DNA of 64,000 nt from positions 62,001-126,000 of the forward strand of contig CALNWS010000001.1 of assembly GCA_940747215.1 (NCBI GenBank), in the 5' to 3' direction. The translations under genes were made by a program, and so were the position numbers. Of the stretch, positions 29,930 through 40,068 are shown piece after piece. The DNA is from an uncultured Paraburkholderia sp. (lineage in GTDB: Bacteria; Pseudomonadota; Gammaproteobacteria; Burkholderiales; Burkholderiaceae). Positions within the stretch are counted from its first letter, which is position 1. Every line of letters starts with the position of its first letter. Below the pieces are notes generated by a model. It did not search any database and was not told where the DNA came from. It saw only the letters and a list, made by a program, of their open reading frames with translations.

Positions 29930-32900
29930 TCAACCGATCGTCATCAAATTCGCATTACCGCCTGCTGCTGCCGTATTCACACTAACCGAACGCTCCGTGA
30001 GCAGACGCTCGAGCGCGTAGTCTTCGTTGCCGCTTTCGAGCGCGCGGGCCGCGACGTCCTGCACCGAAACGATCGGGCCCGGACGCTTCGCCACTTCCTT
30101 CACGAGCGTCAGCAGTTCGTCGCTGTCGCCTTCGAACAGCACGGCGTCGAACGGCGTATCGGCGCTCTTCCTCACGCTTACATGCGCCTTCAGCGCCGCC
30201 GGCAACTCCGAGACTAGTTTTTCACCCGCCGCACCTTCGAACAGCGCGCGATTGCCCGTCGCCAGTACAGCCGCGAATTGCGCACGCGCACCGCTTGCCG
30301 TCGACGCCACGCACAGCACCGTGCCACGCGCGCCGAGCGGGTACGTATTGCGCTCGCCGGTCAGACCCGACAGCACCACCGTTGCGCCCGCAGGCATATG
30401 CGCCGTCGCAACGTGCAGCGAGCACCGGCTGCTGTTCGGCGATCAGCCTGTCGCGATAGGCCGTCAATGCAGCGGACGGGTTGTCGCTGTTTTCAGCTGT
30501 ACGCGGTACTTCCGTTACGAGCGATTGCGCGAGCGACTTCGGCAGACCCGCCGGACGCGTCGCCAGCAGACGTTGCAGATACAGCGCGCCACCCGCCTTC
30601 GGACCCGTGCCCGACAACCCTTCACCGCCGAACGGCTGCACAACCACCACCGCGCCGATCACGTTGCGATTCACATAAATTTTGCCGACGTGCGCGCGAC
30701 CGATCACATGAGCGATCGTTTCGTCGATCCGCGTGTGAATGCCGAGCGTCAGACCGTAACCCGTCGAGCGGATCTGTTCGAGCAGCTTGTCGAGCTGGCT
30801 GCGGCGGTAACGCACCACGTGCAGCACCGGACCGAACACTTCACGCTTGAGTTCGTCGATGCTGTCGAGTTCGATCAGCGTAGGCGGAACGAACGTGCCT
30901 TGTGCGCAACCTTCCGGCATCGGCAGCTGTTCGACCTTGCAGCCTTTCTCGCGCATCCCCACAACGTGCGCGTCGATGCCACGCTTCGCGTCCACGTCGA
31001 TCACCAGACCCACGTCGATCGAAAGGCGGTCCGGATTGCCGATCGACAGTTCGCGCATCGCACTGGTCAGCATTTCGAGCATGCGGTCCGCAACGTCGTC
31101 CTGAAGACAGAGAACGCGCAGCGCCGAACACCGTTGACCGGCGGAATCGAACGACGACTGCAGCACGTCGGCGACGACCTGTTCAGCAAGCTGCCGACGA
31201 ATCAACGATCATCGCATTCTGGCCGCCCGTCTCGGCGATCAGCGGAATCGGCTTGGTCCGGATCGAGGCGTTCGGACAACGTCTTGTTGATGAGACGCGC
31301 GACTTCGGTCGAACCGGTGAACATAACTGCACGCGTACGCGAATCCGCCACGAGCGCTGCACCGACCGTCTCGCCATTGCCCGGCAGCAGTTGCACCGCA
31401 CCGGCCGGCACGCCGGCTTCGCGCAGAATGCGCACGGCTTGCGCGGCGATCAGCGGTGTCTGCTCCGCGGGCTTCGCAAGCACCGTGTTGCCGGCGGCGA
31501 GCGCCGCGGCCACCTGGCCCATGAAAATCGCCAGCGGGAAATTCCACGGGCTGATACACCCCACGGGACCGAGCGGGCGATGCGTGTCGTTCGAAAACTC
31601 GTCGCGAATCTGCGTGGAGTAATAGCGCAGGAAGTCGATCGCTTCACGGATTTCCGCGACCGCGTTCGGCAACGATTTGCCGGCTTCGCGCACCACGAGA
31701 CCCATCAGCGTGTGCATCTGTACTTCGAGCAGATCGGCTGCGCGAGCGAGGCAATCGGCGCGTGCTTCGACCGGCGTCACCTGCCAGATTGACGCAGCGG
31801 CCAAGGCATGCGCGAGCGCGGCACTCACGTGCTCGCGCATTGCTTCGACCACCGTGCCGACGAGATCGCGCTGGTCGGCGGGATTACGCACGTCGCGGCC
31901 CACACCGACGGCGATTTCGTTGTCTTCGAGCATCGGCGCGGCGCGCCACGTATGATGCGCGCTCGCCAGCAACGCCGACGACAGCGAAGCCAGACGATGC
32001 TCGTTCGACAGATCCAAACCCATCGAATTGAGATGTTCTGCGCCATACAGATTGCGCGGCAGCGGAATCTTCGCATGCGGCGCACCGAGCGGTACGACCT
32101 TCGACGCCTCGTCGACCGGATCGGCGATCAGGTCCTTGCGCGACATTTTCGTCAGCGATACGATTCACGAAAGACGTGTTCGCGCCGTTTTCCAGCAGAC
32201 GGCGCACGAGATACGCGAGCAGCGTTTCGTACGTACCGACCGGCGCGTAGACGCGGCACGGACGATTCAGCTTGTCGCGGCCCGTCACTTCTTCGTACAG
32301 CGGCACCCATGCCGTGCAGGCACTGGAACTCGTACTGGCCGGGATAGTAGTTGTTGTAGTTGTTGCCCGCGAGATGATAGATCGCCGAGAGCGTATGTGC
32401 GTTGTGCGTGGCGAACTGCGGATAGACCGCGTCCGGTGTGCCGAGCAGCTTCTTCGCGCAGGCAAGGTACGAGACGTCCGTGTAGATCTTGCGCGTGGAC
32501 CGGATAGCCTTCGAGGCCGTCCACTTGCGCACGCTTGATTTCGGTGTCCCAGTACGCACCCTTCACGAGGCGCACCATGATGCGGTGACGGCTGCGGCGC
32601 GCGAGGTCGACGATGTAGTCGATCACGAACGGGCAACGCTTCTAATACGCCTGCACCACGAAGCCGATACCGTTCCAGCCCTGCAGTTCCGGATCGAAGC
32701 ACAGCGCTTTGAGCAGATCGAGCGAGATTTCGAGGCGGTCGGCTTCTTCTGCGTCGATGTTCAGGCCGATGTCATGGCGGCGCGCGAGAATCGCGAGCGA
32801 ACGCGAGTAGCGCGCATGCAGTGCCGAGAGCTTGATCGAGATGCCCGGGCCTTCGTAGATGCCGCGGCCGACCGCCGCCTTGCCGATCGCGTGAATAGCC

Positions 32901-33775
32901 TGCTCGCACGATAATAGTAGCGCTGTGCGTCGGCCGGTCGTGTCCGCTTCGCCAAGCATGTCGTACGAGTAGCGGAAGCCGCGTGCCTCGTACTTGCGGC
33001 TGTTGGCGAGTGCTTCGGAGATGTTTTCGCCGGTGACGAACTGCTCGCCCATCAGGCGGATCAGCGGCTCACCGCCTTTGCCGATCAGACGCGTGAGCGC
33101 CGACGAAAGGCTCGCTTCGCTGTTGGTGGTCACCAGCTTGCCGGTGATCATCAAGCCCCACGTTGCAGCGTTGACGAACATGGACGGCACCTGACCCATG
33201 TGCGATTTCCAGTCACCCTTGCTGACCTTGTCGCGGATCAGCGCGTCGTGCGGTCGGGAATACGCAGCAGCGCTTCGGCGATACACATGAGCGCCACGCC
33301 TTCCTGGCTCGACAGCGAAAATTCGTGGATCAACCCTTCGACACTACCGCCCTTGCTCTTTGCGCGCAGCGTTTCGATCAGCTTGCCGGCCATCGTCTGG
33401 ACGTCGCCGGCGAGGTTCGCGGGCAAACGCGCCTGACCGAGCAGGAACGGCACGCACTCCGGCTCCAGACGTCGGTACGCCGCCCGTGATCGCCGCGCGC
33501 AGCACCGATTGCGGCTGCACGTTCTGGGCGAAGTCAAGGAAAGGATGCGAGGCACCGTCTTCCTTGTGTTCGACGGACGCGCCATCGGCCAGATCGGCCG
33601 AGCCCGTCGCGCCGGACAACTCGGGAGGCAACTGGTCGTGCTCGATTTTTTCCAGGTAGGCGAAGATCACCTGCTTGATCAGCCAGTGGGGAGTGCGTTC
33701 GAGGCGAGTAGCGGCATCTTTCAGCTGGGAACGCAGGAGGTCATCGACCTTGACGCCAAGGGTGGTGCTAGCCAT
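29930..33775 (-). pseudogene. putA: Bifunctional proline dehydrogenase / P5C dehydrogenase and repressor
   Basis: This was trifunctional PutA (about 1,300 residues): a DNA-binding repressor, FAD proline dehydrogenase and NAD-dependent glutamate semialdehyde dehydrogenase. The N-terminal ribbon-helix-helix is clear (MASTTLGVKVDDLLRSQLKD at 33775). Proline dehydrogenase motifs include NAATWGLMITGKLV and GISIKLSALHARY. The dehydrogenase domain has GPVGCISPWNFPLAIFMGQV, MFTGSTEVARLINKT and the active-site Cys region SAGQRCSALRVL. At least eight breaks are visible, near 33490, 33255, 32905, 32510, 32310, 32150, 31255 and 30410. A TAG lies near 32644 (FVVQAY-stop-KRCPF). Proline cannot be degraded by this product. 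Confidence 0.93.
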
Positions 33776-34091
33776 GCTTCCTTCTCTGATACCAGCGGAG
33801 CGGCTGGCGAAAGACTAAAAGTTTGGCGAATCGTACGCTTCCCAATAAAAAGGTGCAACCACTCGCAGGAAACGGTTGCACCAACGCAAAAGCCTTATGT
33901 GGCGGGCGTTTGGGCCCGATGGCGCCGCGCTCGTAAGACGCGGTTGCGCTCAGTACTTTCCCTGGCCCAATTCTTTTTGCATCAATAGCCCTAATCAGAA
34001 TCGCCTTCCGAGCCGATATATATAGCACACGGCAGTACGTGGCCTATTCGGCACGCATAAAAAACGTACGGGGTTTTTGAGGACTGGCGAA
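33776..34091. other. Intergenic region upstream of putA
   Basis: No gene is recognised. It contains the minus-strand terminator-like hairpin at 33846-33882 and would hold the putA promoter/operator and the promoter of the small plus-strand gene at 34092. Confidence 0.4.
33846..33882 (-). terminator. Terminator-like hairpin in the putA leader
   Basis: On the minus strand a 9-bp stem GGTGCAACC/GGTTGCACC (33852-33860 with 33874-33882) is followed by a run of T (complement of 33846-33851). It lies about 75 bases upstream of the putA start in the same direction, so it could act as a leader attenuator or be a relic of an earlier gene end. Confidence 0.5.
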
Positions 34092-34271
34092 ATGGAAAAG
34101 TGGTTGGTGGTGTTGGGTATCTGGGCGATGTGCGCGACGTGCGCCGTTCTTTTCATTCGCGGCGCGACGAGCGGCGGCGGTGGCGGTCGACGCGCTTCGG
34201 CCGCGAACCGGTCACGTGCGGCCTCGCGCGCGCACGCATCCGCCGATGCACGAGCTGCACTGAACGACTGA
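34092..34271 (+). CDS. Small single-span membrane protein, unknown
   Basis: This is a 59-residue protein beginning MEKWLVVLGIWAMCATCAVL at 34092, with GAGG about nine bases upstream. One hydrophobic helix (residues 4-24) is followed by a Gly-rich linker and an Arg/Ala-rich cytoplasmic tail ending ARAALND. The hydrophobic start and charge pattern look like a real small membrane protein, but the tail composition is close to what high-GC random frames give. No function is proposed. Confidence 0.45.
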   Translation: MEKWLVVLGIWAMCATCAVLFIRGATSGGGGGRRASAANRSRAASRAHASADARAALND

Positions 34272-34398
34272 CGCACGGGCGCTGCCAGGAGACGGTCTAT
34301 CGTTGGAGAAACGAAGCCGTCTTCCGATGAGCTTTGCAGCGTATGTTGCGTTGTCTGTACGCCTTCCTGTCGACGCGAAGGCGCTGTTGGCGCGCGCC

Positions 34399-36645
34399 TT
34401 AAATGTCGAGCGGATCGACTTCGACGCTCCAGCGCAATACGCCCTTGAGTCCGCGCAACAAGGGCTGCCAGGCGCGCAGCGTCGCCTGAAGCGCGGCCCG
34501 CGACGCGCTCTCGATCAGCAACTGCGCGCGATGCACGTTCATGACCTTGACGATGGTCAGCGGCACGGCGTCGTAGACCGTAACGCCTTCGGCGGCGGCG
34601 ATCCCGCCCAGTTCCGCAGCAGCCTGCTCCAGAAATGCGAGTGCCGCTTCGAGCGTGCGCCCCTCGGCACGCAATAACGCCTGATAGACGAACGGCGGCA
34701 GATGAGCATCACGCCGCTCGCCGAGCGTCGAGTTGGCGAATCCCACGTAATCGTGCCGCCCAAGCGCGTGATAAAGCGCATGACGCGGATAGCGCGTCTG
34801 AATCAGCACTTCGCCGGGCAAACCGGCACGGCCGGCGCGGCCGCTTACCTGCATCAACTGCGCGAACAGGCGCTCGCTCGCGCGGAAGTCGTGGGAAAAG
34901 AGCACCGTGTCGGCATTCAGCACGCCGACCAGCGAGACGCGCTGGAAGTCGTGTCCTTTCGCGATCATCTGCGTGCCGACAAGAATATCGACCTCGCCCG
35001 CGTGAACGTCCGAGAACAACGTCTGCGCACTGCCTTTGCGGCGCGTGCTGTCGGCGTCGATGCGCAGCACGCGCGCGCCGGGCACCGCGCTCGCCAGCGA
35101 TTCCTCGACGCGCTGCGTGCCGCATCCCATCGGCGCGATGTCGACGTTGCCGCACTCCGGGCACGAGCGTGGAATCCGCGCCTCCCAGCCGCAGTGATGG
35201 CAGCGCAGTGCGCGCTCTGGCTTGTGAAGCACGACGTAGGCGCTGCATCGCGGACAGCCGGCGACCCAGCCACAGGCGTCGCAGCTAAGCTGCGGCGCGT
35301 AACCGCGTCGATTGAGGAACACGAGACTTTGCTCGCCGCGTTCGAGCCTCGCTCTGAGTGCGGCGACCAGCGGCCCCGACAATCCTTCGAACGACGCTCG
35401 CCCACGCCGGCGCTCTTCCTCCAGATCGACCAGACGAACCGTCGGCAGCACGGCTTCGGCCACCGCGCGACGCGACAGCGTGAGCCGCTTGTATTTGCCC
35501 TGGTCGGCTTGCCACCAGCTTTCCAGCGACGGCGTTGCCGAACCGAGCACGACCGGCAGGTCGAGTTGCTTCGCGCGGTAGATTGCCAGATCGCGCGCCG
35601 AATAGCGCAAACCTTCCTGCTGCTTGTAGGCAGGATCGTGTTCTTCGTCGACCACGATCACGGTGAGCTTCGGCAGCGAAGCAAGCACGGCGAGCCGCGT
35701 GCCGAGCACGATGAGCGCGCGTCCCGTGTGCGCGGCGAACCAGTTGCGGGCGCGTTCGCCTTCCGCGAGTCCGCTGTGCAGCGTGACGATCGCGGCGCTA
35801 TCCAGCGCCGCGAAGCGCGCGCGAAACGCGGCCTCGAACTGCGGCGTCAGATTGATTTCGGGCACGAGGATGAGCGCCTGCGCGTCCGGTTTCGCGGCGA
35901 GAATTTCGGCGAGTGCGCGCAGATAGACTTCCGTCTTGCCGCTGCCGGTCACGCCGTGCAGCAGGAAAGGCGCGAAGCCTTGTGCGTCGCGGATCGCTTC
36001 GACGGCCGCCGCCTGTTCGTCCGTGAGCGTGGGAAGAATGGGCGCGACGGCGTCTCCCGATGTCGATGCGCCGACCGCGGCGGCTGCTTCGATCACGTCG
36101 AGCGCGACCCAGCCTTCCGCTCGCCAGGTGTCGAGCGTGGCAATGGCTTTGGGGTGAAGCGCGCGGGCGGCGGCGGCGACGAGGAATTCGTTCTCGGCGA
36201 GCGCCTGCGCCAGTTTTCTCAGCGCGCTTGCGCGTGCCGGCAAAGCGTCGGGCAGCGCCGCGCGTCCTTGCGCCGTCAGGCTGTAGCGTTCTTCCGGTGC
36301 AAAAAGGCGCGACCAGCGCGAGGCGTCGCGCAGCGCCTGAGGCAAGGCGGGCAACGCGACTTCACCGAGTCCGCGCTGGTAGTAGTCGGCGGCAAACGCG
36401 GCCAGCTTCAACCATTCCGCCGACACAGGCGGGCAGGCGGTGCAGACGCTATCGACACATTTCAGGCGCTCGGCGGCCACTTCACTGTGAGCGGTCACTT
36501 CGCAGATGAGACCGACAACGTGGCGTTTGCCGAGCGGCACACTCACGAGCATGCCTAGCGCGACCGCTTCGGGCAGATCACAGCTATAGTCAAACAGGGT
36601 CGGCAGCGGATGATCCAGCGCGACGCGGACGAAAAGATAGCTCAC
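34399..36645 (-). CDS. priA: Primosomal replication-restart helicase N'
   Basis: This is PriA, the SF2 helicase that reloads the replisome at stalled forks. The proposed start is GTG 36645 (MSYLFVRVALDHPLPTLFDY), giving 748 residues; an in-frame codon at 36684 would add 13. It shows the 3' end-binding N-domain, Walker A GVTGSGKTEV (Lys237), DEEHD, and four Cys pairs for zinc (CDACGWVAGCPRC, CHHCG, CPECG). GTQMIAKGHDFQRVSLVGVL and QVSGRAGRAG also mark the helicase core. It is intact across 2.2 kb. It is retained while the accessory helicase Rep is lost. Confidence 0.95.
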   Translation of the reverse strand: MSYLFVRVALDHPLPTLFDYSCDLPEAVALGMLVSVPLGKRHVVGLICEVTAHSEVAAERLKCVDSVCTACPPVSAEWLKLAAFAADYYQRGLGEVALPALPQALRDASRWSRLFAPEERYSLTAQGRAALPDALPARASALRKLAQALAENEFLVAAAARALHPKAIATLDTWRAEGWVALDVIEAAAAVGASTSGDAVAPILPTLTDEQAAAVEAIRDAQGFAPFLLHGVTGSGKTEVYLRALAEILAAKPDAQALILVPEINLTPQFEAAFRARFAALDSAAIVTLHSGLAEGERARNWFAAHTGRALIVLGTRLAVLASLPKLTVIVVDEEHDPAYKQQEGLRYSARDLAIYRAKQLDLPVVLGSATPSLESWWQADQGKYKRLTLSRRAVAEAVLPTVRLVDLEEERRRGRASFEGLSGPLVAALRARLERGEQSLVFLNRRGYAPQLSCDACGWVAGCPRCSAYVVLHKPERALRCHHCGWEARIPRSCPECGNVDIAPMGCGTQRVEESLASAVPGARVLRIDADSTRRKGSAQTLFSDVHAGEVDILVGTQMIAKGHDFQRVSLVGVLNADTVLFSHDFRASERLFAQLMQVSGRAGRAGLPGEVLIQTRYPRHALYHALGRHDYVGFANSTLGERRDAHLPPFVYQALLRAEGRTLEAALAFLEQAAAELGGIAAAEGVTVYDAVPLTIVKVMNVHRAQLLIESASRAALQATLRAWQPLLRGLKGVLRWSVEVDPLDI

Positions 36646-37107
36646 GCTGCCCCGACAACTCGAAGAGCCAACGAGGCGCGACACCTCGTCGCGGCCCGCG
36701 ACTCACAAACGGCGGCCTGCCCGAACTTAAAGTAAAACTTCAAATTCGGCGCTAAGTTTTGGATTCTGCTGAACAATTGCAATCGGCCCGCTCGCCTGTG
36801 GATAACTTTGTTGAGAACTTCGCTTTGACGGCCCGAAAACCGCGCTGGATGGGCCTTCTGTGGGCTTCCGCACATTTCACTAAAAAGCCGGGAAACCCTT
36901 GCCAGACAAGGCTTAGATCAGATACGCTCGAGTTGTGCAAGGGTCAGTGCACGATAAAAAGCTCTACCGCGCCGCAGCGTGAAGAATGTGCATAAGTCAA
37001 GTCTTGACAACTTGAGGATCGCCTTCTGGCGGCCTCCTAGCGGCAATTTCCCTAGACCGAGAGCCCGGATTGCCGCAACGCGGCATAAAGTGGTAACGAT
37101 TACGGCC
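36646..37107. other. Intergenic region between priA and hemE
   Basis: These 462 bases contain the upstream region of priA (minus strand) and the region downstream of hemE. The only recognised element is a perfect DnaA box at 36797-36805. No gene is seen. Confidence 0.5.
36797..36805. promoter_or_regulatory. Perfect DnaA box
   Basis: TGTGGATAA matches the consensus DnaA box (TTATCCACA on the minus strand). It lies about 150 bases upstream of the priA start. It is solitary, so it could link priA expression to DnaA or be chance. Confidence 0.5.
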
Positions 37108-38208
37108 TCATACCGGTGCATGCGTGCCGCTGCGAATTGCGCGGCTGTGACGGTGCACCTCGTCCACCAGCTCGGCGACATGCTCCGGCGGCGTGAACTG
37201 CGAAATGCCGTGGCCGAGATTGAAGACATGACCCGAATGATTGCCGAAGCTGTCCAGCACGGCACGCGCTTCCATGCGGATCGCGGCGGGCGGCGCGAAC
37301 AGCACCGACGGGTCGATGTTGCCCTGAAGCGCCACTTTGCCGCCCACGCGCTCGCGTGCGCTCCGCAGATTGACCGTCCAGTCGAGTCCGACCGCGTCGA
37401 CGCCGATCGATGCGATCTCGTCGAGCCACAAGCCCCCACCCTTCGTGAACGTGATGACCGGCACTTTTTCGCCGTCATGCTCGCGCTTGAGCTGACTCAC
37501 GACCTGCTGGATGTAGTGAAGCGAGAAGCGTTGATAGATGCCGTCTGCCAAAGCGCCGCCCCATGTGTCGAAAATCATGACGGCCTGCGCGCCGGCTTCG
37601 ATTTGCGCGTTGAGGTAAGCCGCAACCGAGCGCGCGTTGATTTCGAGAATGCGATGCATCAGGTCATGGCGCGCGTACAGCATCGATTTGACCATGCGGA
37701 AGTCCGCCGAGCCATCGCTTTCCACCATGTAGCACGCGAGTGTCCACGGGCTGCCGGAGAAGCCGATCAGCGGGACGTGCTGGCGGCCTTGCGCGTCGGT
37801 GAGCGCGGTGCGGATTTCGCGGACGGCGTCGGTAACGTAGCGCAGCGTGGCGTCGATGTCCGGCACCGCGAGCTTCGCGACGTCTTCTTCCGTGCGCACC
37901 GGCCGCGCGAATTTCGGACCTTCGCCGGCGACGAACTCAAGGCCGAGCCCCATCGCGTCGGGCACGGTAAGAATGTCGGAGAACAGAATGGCGGCGTCTA
38001 ACGGATAGCGCTCGAGCGGCTGCAACGTGACTTCAGTCGCGAACGCCGGGTTTTTCGCCAGACCGAGGAAACTGCCCGCGCGGCCGCGCGTGGCGTTGTA
38101 TTCCGGCAGATAACGGCCCGCCTGCCGCATCAACCAGATGGGCGTGTAGTCGGTTGGCTGGCGCAGCAGCGCGCGCAGGAAAGTGTCGTTCAGGAGTTTA
38201 AGGGCCAC
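37108..38208 (-). CDS. hemE: Uroporphyrinogen decarboxylase
   Basis: This enzyme decarboxylates uroporphyrinogen III to coproporphyrinogen III in haem synthesis. The preferred start is GTG 38208 ([20 protein letters not shown]), giving 366 residues; the frame is open to 38229 only with a TTG. Active-site signatures are [47 protein letters not shown], and [20 protein letters not shown] near the end. The frame is intact throughout. It lies next to priA on the same strand. Confidence 0.96.
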   Translation of the reverse strand: MALKLLNDTFLRALLRQPTDYTPIWLMRQAGRYLPEYNATRGRAGSFLGLAKNPAFATEVTLQPLERYPLDAAILFSDILTVPDAMGLGLEFVAGEGPKFARPVRTEEDVAKLAVPDIDATLRYVTDAVREIRTALTDAQGRQHVPLIGFSGSPWTLACYMVESDGSADFRMVKSMLYARHDLMHRILEINARSVAAYLNAQIEAGAQAVMIFDTWGGALADGIYQRFSLHYIQQVVSQLKREHDGEKVPVITFTKGGGLWLDEIASIGVDAVGLDWTVNLRSARERVGGKVALQGNIDPSVLFAPPAAIRMEARAVLDSFGNHSGHVFNLGHGISQFTPPEHVAELVDEVHRHSRAIRSGTHAPV

Positions 38209-38449
38209 GTTGCGTACGACCGAAGGCAAAGGGGCATTTTACCGGAGGCAAGCGGGCGATTTCCGCTTGATACGGACAATAACTCATGCACGAGCACGGA
38301 GCTGACCGGCTGCAATGCCGACGGCACCAGCGCTCCGCCGTTTTTCACCCGCTTCCACCCTGGCTGAACGGCCAATGTTCAAACGTGAATTGCCGGGCTA
38401 TTATCCGACGGCATTTACCAAATTACTTACGGGAAACCAAGGAGACTCG

Positions 38450-39245
38450 ATGAAAAAGGCAACACACGCCCTGCTCTGCGCGCTGGCCGGAGTTTTGATG
38501 CATGCCGGCGCCGCCGTCGCGCAAACCAGTCCCGCCGCACCGGCCCCTTCGCGGCTCGACGAGATCATGACGCGCGGCACGCTGCGCGCCTCTACCACCG
38601 GCGACTACAAACCGTACTCGTTCTACAAGGCGGACGGGCAGTTCGAAGGTATCGACATCGACATGACGGAGTCGCTCGCCAAGTTGCTCGGCGTGAAGGC
38701 CGAGTATGTCAAAATGTCGTGGTCTTGATGAACGATTTCATCGCCAAGTGCGACATCGGCGTGGGTGGCGTGTCGCCGACTCTGGAACGTCAGAGGCATG
38801 CGTTTTTCACGCAGGCTTATATGGTCGACGGCAAACCACCGATCGTTCGCTGCGACGACGTAAACAAATACCAGACGGTCGCGCAAATCGATGATCAGTC
38901 TTCCAAGCGCGTGATCGTGAATCCCGGCGGCACGAACGATAAATTCGCCAAGCAATACTTCCCGCGCGCGAATCTAACCGTCTATCCGGACAACGGACGA
39001 TTTTCAAACAGATCCTCGCGGGCAAGGCCGACGTGATGGTCACGGACGCATCGGAGACGTTGCTGCAGCAGAAGCTCAACCCGGGTCTGTGCTCCGTGCA
39101 TCCGGACAAGCCGTTCCAGTACGGCGAGAAAGCGTGGCTGCTGCCGCGTGGCGATGTCGTCTTCTAGGAATACGTCGATCAATGGCTGCACCCCGTTCGC
39201 GCGACGGGCGAATATCAGGCGATTTCGGATAAGTGGCTGAAGTGA
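38450..39245 (+). pseudogene. Periplasmic cyclohexadienyl (arogenate/prephenate) dehydratase-like protein
   Basis: This resembles PheC, a periplasmic dehydratase built on an amino-acid-binding-protein fold. The start MKKATHALLCALAGVLMHAG at 38450 follows AAGGAG and encodes a signal peptide. The body carries MTRGTLRASTTGDYKPYSFY, then NDFIAKCDIGVGGVSPTLER and VIVNPGGTNDKFAKQYFP. Breaks are a frameshift near 38718 (after KMSW), another near 38995, and TAG at about 39166 (VVF-stop-EYVDQWL, where a Gln is expected). The tail GEYQAISDKWLK ends at 39245. A plain amino-acid ABC-transporter binding protein is the alternative reading. Confidence 0.8.
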
Positions 39246-39290
39246 TTCTGCGGACGCCTTCGGTTAGCTTCAGTTCGAATGGCTAACTCA

Positions 39291-39328
39291 GATCCGGCAT
39301 CGAACCATTCATGTAACGGTGCCGGATC
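39291..39328. repeat. 12-bp inverted repeat after the pheC-like gene
   Basis: gatccggcatcg (39291-39302) pairs with cggtgccggatc (39317-39328) with one G-T pair and a 14-base loop. It lacks a T run. Its position 45 bases after the stop suggests mRNA 3' end structure. Confidence 0.6.
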
Positions 39329-39355
39329 AGCAACGCTTGCGTTGCGAGGATTGCG

Positions 39356-39505
39356 TTGAATACGCGAAAAGTGAAGCGACCCTTACTGCCGTATCGCCAA
39401 CTGCTCGAATTGACGCATTGCAGCGCGCGTTATGCCATCTGTGTGAATGAAGATTGCGTGACGTGCGCCACATGTAACGCGGCACATTCGTCGGAAAAAA
39501 GGTAA
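39356..39505 (+). CDS. Possible small Cys-rich protein
   Basis: A TTG-initiated frame of 49 codons has GAGGA seven bases upstream. It reads MNTRKVKRPLLPYRQLLELT and then a Cys-rich stretch CSARYAICVNEDCVTCATC. Five cysteines within about 20 residues could bind metal. There is no family match in memory and the start codon is weak, so it may be chance. Confidence 0.2.
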   Translation: MNTRKVKRPLLPYRQLLELTHCSARYAICVNEDCVTCATCNAAHSSEKR

Positions 39506-39656
39506 GCGCGCAATCATTTCATGCGGAATGTACTGAACAATTTGCGCTGCAATGTGCGTCGCGAATAGCATCAATCAGGCGTATGAAATTGCGGATAAGT
39601 CATAGGTAAATATTACGTTTCAAACATGATATTTTAGCAATATGTCCCGCAACGCC

Positions 39657-39800
39657 TTATCTGGTAGGCGTTACAACCTGAAACACTTTGTTACCGCGCT
39701 CGTAGGTTAATTCACACACAATGCCTTCAACGGTTTCAACACGGATGTGGCTGGGTGCGTGGTGTGAGCGGATACGGTGCACTTGCCGGTCGGCGCGCAT
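39657..39800 (-). CDS. Possible 47-residue protein
   Basis: An ATG at 39800 preceded by AAGG opens a 47-codon frame. Its second half, HIRVETVEGIVCELTYERGN followed by KVFQVVTPTR, has a balanced, beta-strand-like composition unlike the Arg/Ala-rich shadows common in this genome. A hairpin (AACGCC...GGCGTT) overlaps its stop. No family is recognised. Confidence 0.35.
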   Translation of the reverse strand: MRADRQVHRIRSHHAPSHIRVETVEGIVCELTYERGNKVFQVVTPTR

Positions 39801-39912
39801 GTCGAAGCCTTGGAAAGGAGCATCCCTGCTTGGGGCCGTGTCGACGCAGGGTAGCGTCTCAGTCGGTTCCTTCTTTGGTCTCCTCGCGCTAACCCCGTAG
39901 CGTGTGGTTTTT

Positions 39913-39937
39913 AGCGGGCTCTAGGCCCGCTTTTTTT
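39913..39937 (+). terminator. Rho-independent terminator
   Basis: Stem agcgggc/gcccgct (39913-39919 with 39925-39931), loop tctag, then seven T to 39937. No plus-strand protein gene ends just before it, so it may end a small RNA. Confidence 0.85.
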
Positions 39938-39945
39938 GCTTAGCC

Positions 39946-39981
39946 AAACGTTTGCGCGAATTCCTTTGCGCAAACGTTTTT
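39946..39981 (+). terminator. Second terminator-like hairpin
   Basis: A perfect 12-bp stem aaacgtttgcgc/gcgcaaacgttt (39946-39957 with 39968-39979) with a 10-base loop is followed by T. It lies eight bases after the previous terminator. Confidence 0.75.
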
Positions 39982-40027
39982 CGTTTGTACGGCTGTTTCA
40001 GCGTGGTGGAATCTGACGTGGTTGGTG

Positions 40028-40056
40028 TGACGTCGGATGAATTCCATCCGACGTCA
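40028..40056. repeat. 12-bp perfect palindrome
   Basis: TGACGTCGGATG (40028-40039) is an exact inverted repeat of 40045-40056 around AATTC. It lies 13 bases beyond the stop of the minus-strand acyl-CoA ligase remnant. There is no T run in either direction, so it is either a non-canonical transcript end or a protein site. Confidence 0.7.
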
Positions 40057-40068
40057 TCAAAGCGACGT

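Larger units (their letters stand above)
39246..40068. other. Long gene-poor region with hairpins and small ORFs
   Basis: No standard gene is recognised in 823 bases. It holds hairpins at 39291-39328, 39913-39937, 39946-39981 and 40028-40056, and two possible short ORFs (39356-39505 plus, 39657-39800 minus). Parts are relatively AT-rich (about 39590-39650). An RNA gene ending at the terminator at 39913 is possible but not identified. Confidence 0.5.
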
